From: Desulfobacteraceae bacterium
GTDB lineage: Bacteria; Desulfobacterota; Desulfobacteria; Desulfobacterales; Desulfobacteraceae
Direction of reading: 5' to 3'
NCBI GenBank assembly: GCA_022712835.1
Contig: JAFLJU010000253.1
Span: forward strand, 1 to 12,803
Length of the DNA stretch: 12,803 nt
Positions 6,924-12,803 of the stretch are shown here, in pieces. Position numbers and translations under genes: made by a program. Under the pieces are notes generated by a model. The model did no database searches. It was not told the DNA's origin and saw nothing but the letters and a program-made list of their open reading frames with translations. Position 1 is the stretch's first letter. Each line of letters opens with the position of its first letter.

Positions 6924-7027
6924 ACCGGAGGCGAGACTTGAACTCGTAAGAGCTTGCGCCCGGAGGATAAACAATCCTTTGGGCTTATATTTTCATTAAA
7001 GAATTACCCTTCCCAGTAATGTCCGGT
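6924..7027 (-). pseudogene. Decayed tRNA-Leu-like gene, 3' half recognisable
   Basis: On the minus strand the 3' half has a variable arm GGGC-GCAA-GCTC (four pairs with one G-T, tetraloop), a T-arm CGAG-TTCAAGT-CTCG, the acceptor strand CTCCGGT, discriminator A, and then GCA where CCA is expected. This long-variable-arm layout is typical of tRNA-Leu. A matching 5' acceptor strand ACCGGAC (7027-7021) pairs 6 of 7 bases, but the span is 104 nt, about 17 too long. No D-loop of Leu type is present, and the putative anticodon loop TTGTTTA has T at position 37. The outermost T-stem pair is A-C. I regard it as a rearranged or dead tRNA, or the tRNA 3' remnant of an old integration site. It is not a functional tRNA. 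Confidence 0.5.
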
Positions 7028-7338
7028 TAGGTTTTTGCCTGTACACCATAATTCGCTTGTACCTACAAAAGATTCAGGACAAACCACTCATTTCCTTTTC
7101 TCCACGGAAAGATGATTGTCATCAGAAGAATTTGAAGGTTGTCAAAAGTCAGGAAAAAACAGTTGTAACTCGGGATATTGGGCTTTTCTATGTCATACTC
7201 CGGTAAAAATACCAGGGCAAAAGTACTCAGAAGGAAAATTGGTTTTAAATTTAAGTTCAATGGTTTTAAAAACACATATTATATGATAGCCTCGTCTCTT
7301 ATTTGTATTCAAAATAACAATAGAACCATGGAGATTTT

Positions 7339-9366
7339 ATGATTGGTTTTTGTCAACACGTATTGCAGCGGAACTTTCAATCCATAAGAATAATTTTATT
7401 TCTTTTGTTCCTTTGCGCCCCACTATGTTTTGCAACACCGACAACCATTTTTGCTACCACCAGTTCAAAAACCCAAATAGCCGATAAGTCAGCAGATCTT
7501 GATTTCCCCTCCTATCCATCCATTAAACCAAATGTTGATTTCTGGATAAAAATATTTGCGCATACACTAAAATCCCAGGGCGTTATACATGACAACAAAA
7601 ACCTTGATATTATTTACGAGGTTGTCGATCTTGATGCATCCCGTACTGTCCTGGCCAATAGGAAAAACAAGAAAATAAAAGAAACTGTATACAAAAAATA
7701 TAAAAACATACTTATAAAACTTTCCTATGGGAAAAAACCAATATCAAAGGAAGAAAAAAGGGTTGCAAAGCTTTTTGGTTCCAAAGCAAAACCATCGGAT
7801 TTTAAAAATGCAGCCTTTAACATACGCTGCCAGGCCGGAATAAAACAACAGTTTATGGACGGCCTGGCCCGTTCAGGAGCAGTTATTGATAAATTCAAAC
7901 AAACTTTTTTATCTCATGGTCTTCCTGTTGACCTTGTATACCTTCCCTGTGTTGAATCTTCGTTTAACTTCAAAGCCTATTCCAAATTCGGGGCTGCCGG
8001 AATCTGGCAGTTTACACATTCCACGGGTCGGCGTTATATGGAAATCAATTATGTTGTGGATGAAAGGCGTGATCCTTTTATTTCCGCTGATGCAGCTGCC
8101 CGTCTCTTAAAAAAAAACTATGCAGAGCTAAAAGAATGGCCCCTGGCTATAACAGCCTACAATCATGGTTTAGCCGGTATGAGACGGGCAAAAAATGCCA
8201 AGGGCAGCTATGAAGAAATCGTAAAATCATATAAAAGCCGTTCGTTTAAATTTGCATCAAGAAATTTTTATTCAGAATTCTTGGCGGCCAGAATTGTGGC
8301 TAAAAATCCTGAGAAGTATTTTGGCAAAATCAAATATCAAAAGCCATATTCTTTTAAAGAGATAAAGACCAAAGGATATCTGCCGGTTAATGACCTGGCA
8401 AAAGCCTTGAATTTAAGCCTTGAAGAAATACAATTCCTTAACCCTGGCTTAAGAAAACCTGTTTTTAACGGACAAAAATATATCCCCAAAGGATTCAGAT
8501 TAAAAATACCTAAAAATTTAGATGCTCCAAAAATTAATGAAAAGCTAACCGCACTTTACCGGGACAAACAAAAACCCAGCCGGTTTCACAGTGTTCAAAA
8601 AGGTGATACAGCAGGTTCCATTGCAAGAATTCATTCAGTCAGATTATATGATCTTATCCTTGCCAACGGCCTGAATCGCAGAGCAACGATATATATCGGA
8701 CAAAACTTAAGGATTCCTGTTAAAGATGAAATCATCCTGGCTCAAAATATGTCCACTACAATTAAATCCAAAAAAAAGGTTGTTAAGTCTGTTCCCAAAT
8801 CCAAAGAAGCACCTGTAAATAATGCCATTGCAAAGACCATAACAGCGCCTGTTATCACAGAACCGTTACCTGTGGCAAAACCCTTAAAAAGTGAAACCAC
8901 CATAAACCAGAATATTGTTACCAGTAATCTAAAGGTTCTTAAAACCATTCAAAAAGGCAACGCTACAATCGGAATAATAAAAGTTGAGGCTGAAGAGACT
9001 TTGGGTCACTATGCAGACTGGCTTGGGGTACCAACACAGGAAATCCGTGCTTTGAATAAACTCAAATTCGGCAGCGCTATTTCCATGGATCAAAAAATCC
9101 GAATCTCCATGAGAAAGAAAACTGTCCCAGAATTTGAAGAGTTACGATATGAATTTCACAAAGAAATTGAGGAAGATTTTTTTGAATCCTTTTCCATCCT
9201 TGGGATTGATACCTATGAAGTCAAAAACGGAGACAATATCTGGAACCTTAGTTTAACTGAGCTTGAAATTCCTTTCTGGCTGATAAAAAAATATAACCCA
9301 CAAATAAATTTTAAATCGCTCAAACTGTCACAGAAAATAAAATATCCCATAATTAGCAAGCTATAA
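7339..9366 (+). CDS. Secreted lytic murein transglycosylase (GH23, MltD-like) with LysM repeats
   Basis: The protein has 675 residues. A signal peptide covers roughly 1-32 (hydrophobic IILFLLFLCAPLCFA). It has no lipobox suited to lipidation at the cleavage region, so it is probably periplasmic. The GH23/SLT catalytic domain spans about 180-330: catalytic Glu206 in ESSFNFKAYSKFGAAGIWQ, a TGRRY segment (229-233) and ITAYNHGLAGM (271-281). LysM-like peptidoglycan-binding repeats follow at about 346-391 (degenerate), 415-460 (HSVQKGDTAGSIA, the clearest), 546-590 (degenerate) and 625-670 (YEVKNGDNIWNLS). A Lys/Pro-rich linker lies at 475-520. Enzymes of this family cleave MurNAc-GlcNAc bonds to 1,6-anhydro products for wall turnover or insertion of envelope machines. 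GGAG at 7330-7333 is spaced five bases from the ATG and supports the start. It is longer than E. coli MltD (about 450) because of extra LysM-like units and an N-terminal insertion. It appears to be monocistronic. Confidence 0.92.
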   Translation: MIGFCQHVLQRNFQSIRIILFLLFLCAPLCFATPTTIFATTSSKTQIADKSADLDFPSYPSIKPNVDFWIKIFAHTLKSQGVIHDNKNLDIIYEVVDLDASRTVLANRKNKKIKETVYKKYKNILIKLSYGKKPISKEEKRVAKLFGSKAKPSDFKNAAFNIRCQAGIKQQFMDGLARSGAVIDKFKQTFLSHGLPVDLVYLPCVESSFNFKAYSKFGAAGIWQFTHSTGRRYMEINYVVDERRDPFISADAAARLLKKNYAELKEWPLAITAYNHGLAGMRRAKNAKGSYEEIVKSYKSRSFKFASRNFYSEFLAARIVAKNPEKYFGKIKYQKPYSFKEIKTKGYLPVNDLAKALNLSLEEIQFLNPGLRKPVFNGQKYIPKGFRLKIPKNLDAPKINEKLTALYRDKQKPSRFHSVQKGDTAGSIARIHSVRLYDLILANGLNRRATIYIGQNLRIPVKDEIILAQNMSTTIKSKKKVVKSVPKSKEAPVNNAIAKTITAPVITEPLPVAKPLKSETTINQNIVTSNLKVLKTIQKGNATIGIIKVEAEETLGHYADWLGVPTQEIRALNKLKFGSAISMDQKIRISMRKKTVPEFEELRYEFHKEIEEDFFESFSILGIDTYEVKNGDNIWNLSLTELEIPFWLIKKYNPQINFKSLKLSQKIKYPIISKL

Positions 9367-9701
9367 TTTTTCTCCGGTCAAACTCTGTTAATATGCTTTT
9401 TTCTAACACCCCGGAACTGATCATATGATAGTCCAAGACTCTGTGCGGCTTTTTTCTGATTAAAAATAAATTTCTCCAAAGCCTTTGAATTAAGGAAATA
9501 CTCCAAGTCAGCCATGGTTTCTTTAAAATTTGCTCAATCACCTTATTTTATTCACAGACTGCCGGCGTCAAACCGGTAGCAGTGATGCATTGGTTTGGTG
9601 TTTTATTAGGGAGGAAAGTGTGGTTGTTGAGTTTGTTTAGAAATGGTGATACAGAATATTGAACACTTCCTTTTCTCTAATATATTTGAATATCATCAGT
9701 A
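9367..9701. other. Gap of 335 bp: PspF relic plus weak bulged hairpin
   Basis: Besides the HTH relic there is an imperfect hairpin at 9558-9583: ACTGCCGG pairs with CCGG and CAGT, with a TAG bulge and a 7-nt loop. It could end the transglycosylase transcript but is 190 nt past that stop. Positions 9584-9701 are AT-rich and likely hold the antiporter promoter, although no good -35/-10 pair is evident. Confidence 0.4.
9378..9533 (-). pseudogene. Orphan C-terminal HTH of a PspF-like sigma-54 activator
   Basis: The minus strand encodes FKETMADLEYFLNSKALE followed by NQKKAAQSLGLSYDQFRG and a KKH end, stopping at 9380-9378. This matches the C-terminal Fis-type helix-turn-helix of PspF (E. coli ends with QKRAAELLGLTYHQFRALLKK), including the helix that precedes it. 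The in-frame TGA at 9536-9534 cuts it off, and no AAA+ domain lies upstream. An ATG at 9515 could give a 45-residue HTH peptide, but no ribosome binding site precedes it. It is most likely the tail of a deleted psp regulator; expression as a tiny DNA-binding protein cannot be excluded. Confidence 0.6.
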
Positions 9702-9731
9702 ATGGAACTAAATTTTATAACAGGATTTTCT

Positions 9732-12221
9732 ATGGACATTCTGGTATTTAGTGCCTGCTTTGCAATAATTGCTGCTGCTTCAAAACAGATCGGACAAGGC
9801 CTGGTTAAAACAGGACTCCCTTTGATCAGCGGATTTTTATTGACTGGGATTGTTGTAGGGCCTTATGTTCTCGATCTGATTTCGGTGGAAGCAACTTTAA
9901 ATTTGCGATTTGTGGATGAGATTTCCCTGGGATTTATTGCTTTTGCTGCCGGAGGCGAACTCTATTTAAAAGAGCTTAAAACCAGAGTAAAAAGCATAGC
10001 TTGGGTCACCATGGGTCTGGTTGTCTGCACATTTTCTTTAACAAGCCTTACGTTTTTCTTTTTTTCCGGTTTTATTCCATTCATGAAAACCATGTCCGTG
10101 ACAGCAAAGATTGCTGTCTCAATTCTGGCGGGTGCCATAATGGTTGCAAGATCTCCTGCTTCCGCAATCGCCGTTGTAAATGAATTAAGGGCGAAAGGGC
10201 CGTTTACCCAAACCGTGTTAGGAGTGACCGTTATCATGGATGTAGTGGTCATCATATTGTTTGCGGTCAATTCATCTGTTGCCGATGCATTTTTTTCAGG
10301 ATTGAAGTTCAATTTTGTTTTTATCCTGCTCCTGGTATTGGAAATTGGGGCATCGATTGTTCTCGGCTATCTTGTTTCGAAAATAATTTTGGCAATTTTG
10401 CAATTACCCGGTCAAAAATATTTAAAAACCGGTCTTATCCTATTAATGGGGTATCTGGTATTTGTTTTTTCATCTCAAATTCGCAAATTTATCCATGATA
10501 CTTTTTTAGGCGATGTCCTTCTCGAGCCCCTGTTGATCTGCATGGTTGCCGGTTTCTCTGTTTCAAATACATCAAGGTATCGAAAAGAATTTTTAAAAAT
10601 TCTTTTTGATATTGGGCCACCGATCTATATTGCATTTTTTACACTTACCGGTGCATCGTTGTCTCTGGATATTCTTTTCCAAACGTGGCCGATTGCCATA
10701 GCCCTGTTTTTCACAAGAATGTTTGCCATTTTTATCGGATCCTTCATTGGCGGTACATTGGCGAAGAATCCTAAAAAAAATAATACTATCAGTTGGATGG
10801 CATTCATTACCCAGGCGGGAGTGGGATTAGGGCTTGCAAAGGAAGTTGTAGTGGAATTCCCGGAGTGGGGGAATTCATTTGCTACAATCATCATTTCGAT
10901 TATCGTTTTAAACCAAATCATCGGGCCGATTTTGTTTAAATATGCCATTAAAATTATGAAAGAAGATCATTCCGGAGCCAAAGATGTGGAATATAAAGCT
11001 AACTCTAATGCTGTAATTTTCGGATCTGACGGACAGGCATTTGCATTGGCCATGTCTCTGATTTCCCAGGGCTGGCGTGTAAAGGTTGCTGTCACTCATA
11101 AGAATAATACACACGATAATAATCCGGATATAAAAGCTTATCGATTGTCAGAATTGAGTATCACAGAACTGAATAAATTGAATAGTCAAAATACAGAAGT
11201 AATTGTGGCGATGTTATCCGATGATGAAAATTATAAAATATGCGAAATAGCTTATGAACATTTTGGAACTCAAACTATCATTGCTCGTTTGAATGATCGA
11301 AGCAGCTTTAGTCGTTTTAAAGCTTTAGGCGTCTTGATCGTTGATCCTTCCACGGCCATAGTCAGCCTTCTTGATCATTTTGTGAGATCTCCAGATGCAG
11401 CATCTTTGTTGATGGGTATGCATAAGGATCGGGATATCATAGACCTACACATCAAAAATCCCAACTTGTTTGGCCTGGCCTTAAGAGATCTTCGATTACC
11501 CTTTGATGCTATTATCATGTCTGTCCGAAGACGTGGCGTCCTGTTTATTCCCCACGATTATACACGGTTTGAGGCAGGGGATCTTGTGACTATGGTCGGG
11601 TCATTAAATTCTTTAAAAGAAGTTGTCTTACGATTTGATGTCAATCAGGAGGAAGCTCTGTTGCAACTTGTTGAAAAAACAGCAGCAAAAGAATTGGATT
11701 CTTTTTTGGTTCAAACCGAAGCAAAAAAAATCATCTCTTCGAGAATATCGTTTCAAAAAGATCGATTTGATTTGCTTGTAGATAAGAGCTTGGTCTTAGA
11801 TCTGAAACAGACTATGGATATGGAAGGTTTTTTTAATATAGTTTCCAAAGCAATGTCTGATCAGTTAAATATATCTTCTTCAGTTCTTAGTAACATGTTG
11901 ATCCAAAGAGAAAAAGAGATCACAACTTTAGTCGCTCCGGGTCTTGCAATTCCTCATATTATTATTGATGGTGAAAAAAAATTTTCTATCCTCCTTGCCA
12001 GGTGCAAAAAAGGGATTGTATTTTCTAAATCCAAACCACTTGTACATGCTGTCTTTGTATTGGTCGGCTCCAGAGATGAAAGAAAATTCCATCTTCAAGC
12101 CCTGTCGGCCATTGCCCAGATTGTTCTTGACCCCAGGTTTGAAAACAAATGGATGCGGGCAAGAAGCCAAAAGGCATTAAGAAATGTCATGATGAATACC
12201 GACCGGAAGCGGGCGGTCTGA
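9732..12221 (+). CDS. CPA-type cation:proton antiporter with RCK (TrkA) domains and C-terminal EIIA(Ntr) domain
   Basis: Numbering is from the upstream ATG at 9702. Residues 11-415 are about 12 hydrophobic segments of a CPA (Na+/H+ exchanger) fold, with VVGPYVLDLI, MVARSPASAIAVVNELR (147-163) and a membrane Asp in GVTVIMDVVV (174-183). Residues 434-560 are a TrkA-N/RCK_N-like domain (AVIFGSDGQAFALAMSL). Residues 575-645 are a RCK_C domain (FGLALRDLRLPFDAIIMSV). Residues 690-830 are a PTS EIIA type-2 (Ntr) domain, with likely phospho-His752 in GLAIPH and a conserved KFHLQALSAIA. The protein should exchange monovalent cation for H+ in the inner membrane, gated by nucleotide or ion at RCK and by phosphotransfer at EIIA. 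I start at ATG 9732 because AGGA at 9722-9725 is 6 bases upstream; ATG 9702 is in frame but lacks a ribosome binding site. It stands alone. The transported ion is unknown. Confidence 0.9.
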   Translation: MDILVFSACFAIIAAASKQIGQGLVKTGLPLISGFLLTGIVVGPYVLDLISVEATLNLRFVDEISLGFIAFAAGGELYLKELKTRVKSIAWVTMGLVVCTFSLTSLTFFFFSGFIPFMKTMSVTAKIAVSILAGAIMVARSPASAIAVVNELRAKGPFTQTVLGVTVIMDVVVIILFAVNSSVADAFFSGLKFNFVFILLLVLEIGASIVLGYLVSKIILAILQLPGQKYLKTGLILLMGYLVFVFSSQIRKFIHDTFLGDVLLEPLLICMVAGFSVSNTSRYRKEFLKILFDIGPPIYIAFFTLTGASLSLDILFQTWPIAIALFFTRMFAIFIGSFIGGTLAKNPKKNNTISWMAFITQAGVGLGLAKEVVVEFPEWGNSFATIIISIIVLNQIIGPILFKYAIKIMKEDHSGAKDVEYKANSNAVIFGSDGQAFALAMSLISQGWRVKVAVTHKNNTHDNNPDIKAYRLSELSITELNKLNSQNTEVIVAMLSDDENYKICEIAYEHFGTQTIIARLNDRSSFSRFKALGVLIVDPSTAIVSLLDHFVRSPDAASLLMGMHKDRDIIDLHIKNPNLFGLALRDLRLPFDAIIMSVRRRGVLFIPHDYTRFEAGDLVTMVGSLNSLKEVVLRFDVNQEEALLQLVEKTAAKELDSFLVQTEAKKIISSRISFQKDRFDLLVDKSLVLDLKQTMDMEGFFNIVSKAMSDQLNISSSVLSNMLIQREKEITTLVAPGLAIPHIIIDGEKKFSILLARCKKGIVFSKSKPLVHAVFVLVGSRDERKFHLQALSAIAQIVLDPRFENKWMRARSQKALRNVMMNTDRKRAV

Positions 12222-12248
12222 GAGAGAAAGGATACAGGCGCCTCTATC

Positions 12249-12262
12249 TGTCCTATAGGACA
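12249..12262. promoter_or_regulatory. Perfect 14-bp palindrome, candidate operator
   Basis: TGTCCTATAGGACA is identical to its reverse complement. It lies 28 bp after the antiporter stop and about 315 bp upstream of flgB. The form (TGTCC, 4-bp spacer, GGACA) suits a dimeric regulator, for example an activator of the sigma-54 promoter downstream. It has no T-run and is too short for a good terminator. Function is unproven. Confidence 0.35.
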
Positions 12263-12513
12263 TTGCGGCTGTAATTACTCCTATCATCAAACAAATGGTA
12301 AAACTGACGGTTGTAATGTCAAAATAGTGACAAACTCGGCAATACTTCTCTCTTGAATCACCATCCCATTTTAAGAAAGGTATGTGAATTTTGGAAAAAT
12401 GTATGCGTAGGGTAGTTAGACTTGTAGATTCTGATCGAATCAAACCTAATATTTGTTATAAACAGTGCTAAATGAGGGGATTATTTAAACACCGAATTAC
12501 AAAACAAAATTTC

Positions 12514-12529
12514 CGGCATATAAATTGCA
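12514..12529 (+). promoter_or_regulatory. Sigma-54 (-24/-12) promoter of the flgB operon
   Basis: CGGCATATAAATTGCA contains GG at 12515-12516 and GC at 12527-12528, separated by exactly 10 bases. This is the invariant spacing of RpoN promoters (consensus TGGCAC-N5-TTGCA); the -12 half TTGCA is perfect and the -24 half is CGGCAT. Transcription would start near 12540, leaving a leader of about 35 nt before the flgB ATG. Middle flagellar genes are commonly RpoN-dependent in Gram-negative bacteria. Confidence 0.7.
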
Positions 12530-12575
12530 CCATAATATTATATCCCTTAACTTTTTACTCAAATTGGGAGGAAAA

Positions 12576-12803
12576 ATGACAGATTCAAGGATTTTTGGCC
12601 ACACATCACAGGTGATTGGAAAGGCACTTAATGTTTCTGCCAGACGACACAACCTTATTGCTAGCAATATATCTAATATGGATACCATTGGGTATAAACC
12701 GACGGATCTTGATTTTAATCAAACTCTCAAACGTGCAATGGGTGAAAAAGAACCGGATTATTTAAATAAAACTCATTCTAAACATTTGTCACCAGATGAT
12801 GGA
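12576..12803 (+). CDS. flgB: Flagellar basal-body rod protein FlgB, 3' truncated by window edge
   Basis: The frame stays open for 76 codons to the right edge. The product begins MTDSRIFGHTSQVIGKALNV and then carries the rod/hook signature NLIASNISNMDTIGYKPTDL, diagnostic of the N-terminal flg_bb_rod helix, with the FlgB-type continuation DLDFNQTLKRAM. FlgB forms part of the proximal rod in the periplasm and is exported by the flagellar type III system without a cleaved signal peptide. GGGAGG at 12566-12571 lies four bases before the ATG. A sigma-54 promoter lies about 50 bp upstream. FlgB normally leads an operon with flgC and fliE, which should follow outside this window. It shares no operon with the antiporter. 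Confidence 0.93.
   Translation, partial: MTDSRIFGHTSQVIGKALNVSARRHNLIASNISNMDTIGYKPTDLDFNQTLKRAMGEKEPDYLNKTHSKHLSPDDG

Larger units (their letters stand above)
6572..7338. other. Gap of 767 bp holding three relic/structural features
   Basis: The gap contains the YkgJ relic, the 13-bp hairpin and the tRNA-like relic. From 7028 to 7338 I find no convincing gene; the reading frames there lack family resemblance. The last part (7270-7338) is AT-rich and probably carries the promoter of the lytic transglycosylase, but no clean -35/-10 pair stands out. Confidence 0.5.
12222..12575. other. Gap of 354 bp upstream of flgB
   Basis: The gap contains the 14-bp palindrome and the -24/-12 promoter listed separately. 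The middle (12263-12510) shows only a small GATTC/GAATC hairpin at 12427-12441. The length is typical for a flagellar promoter region with upstream enhancer sites. No gene is supported on either strand. Confidence 0.4.

Noticed and set aside
7063..7275. Minus-strand reading frame of 70 residues, partly hydrophobic
   Set aside because: No ribosome binding site, no family resemblance and a composition expected from AT-rich non-coding DNA.
9420..9429. ATCATATGAT palindrome
   Set aside because: It lies within the codons of the PspF-like relic and is a low-complexity AT palindrome.
9573..9582. CCGGTAGCAG shared with the 3' end of the tRNA-like relic (minus strand 6928-6919), as possible att sites
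   Set aside because: Ten bases is expected by chance in this length, the flanks do not match and no integrase is present between them.
9962..10312. Minus-strand frame of 116 residues inside the antiporter
   Set aside because: It is fully antisense to conserved membrane segments of the antiporter and has no features of its own.
12177..12443. Minus-strand frame of 88 residues with a CxxCH-like motif (CRVCH)
   Set aside because: It overlaps the antiporter 3' end, has no signal peptide or ribosome binding site, and a single CxxCH can occur by chance.

Overview
The window is AT-rich DNA from a flagellated Gram-negative bacterium. It has a sigma-54-type promoter in front of flgB, a periplasmic MltD-like murein transglycosylase, a KdtA-like glycosyltransferase domain and a PspF-type regulator relic. 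The protein styles suggest a Desulfobacterota (former Deltaproteobacteria) sulfate-reducer-like genome. That placement is an inference from protein character, not from a marker gene.

Layout, left to right. (1) Positions 1-3960 hold a tight plus-strand unit of three genes. They are a 5'-truncated HAD-IIB sugar-phosphatase-like protein, a protein of about 400 residues that I do not recognise, and a 710-residue fusion of a second HAD-IIB phosphatase domain with a KdtA/WaaA-like (GT-B, GT30-type) domain. The last two genes overlap, and a 9-bp tandem repeat lies across the junction. It encodes (Asn-Lys-Ile)n in one frame and stop codons in the other. (2) Positions 4051-5121 hold a stand-alone TerB-like protein with a very good ribosome binding site, a hairpin, and a small zinc-ribbon protein with two membrane segments. 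(3) Positions 5187-5518 hold a broken minus-strand transposase fragment. Next to it, on the minus strand, is an intact CNNM/CBS membrane protein (5546-6571). (4) Positions 6572-7338 look gene-free but contain a frameshifted YkgJ-family relic, a strong 13-bp hairpin and a decayed tRNA-Leu-like 3' half. (5) Positions 7339-9366 encode a secreted lytic transglycosylase with LysM-like repeats. (6) Positions 9367-9701 contain the orphaned C-terminal helix-turn-helix of a PspF-like sigma-54 activator. (7) Positions 9732-12221 encode a CPA-type cation:proton antiporter fused to RCK/TrkA domains and a C-terminal PTS EIIA(Ntr) domain. (8) Positions 12222-12803 contain a perfect 14-bp palindrome, a -24/-12 promoter and the start of flgB, which runs off the right edge.

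Functional links. The first unit looks like a phosphosugar glycosyl-transfer and dephosphorylation pathway, comparable in logic to sucrose or trehalose synthase/phosphatase pairs, but product and substrate cannot be read from sequence. The antiporter fusion implies ion transport controlled by both nucleotide/ion sensing (RCK) and phosphorylation (EIIA). FlgB opens a flagellar rod operon. The most unusual parts are the HAD-KdtA-like fusion with its unrecognised partner, the dual-frame repeat, and the way most large non-coding gaps turn out to be gene relics. There is no CRISPR array, no intact insertion sequence and no rRNA.
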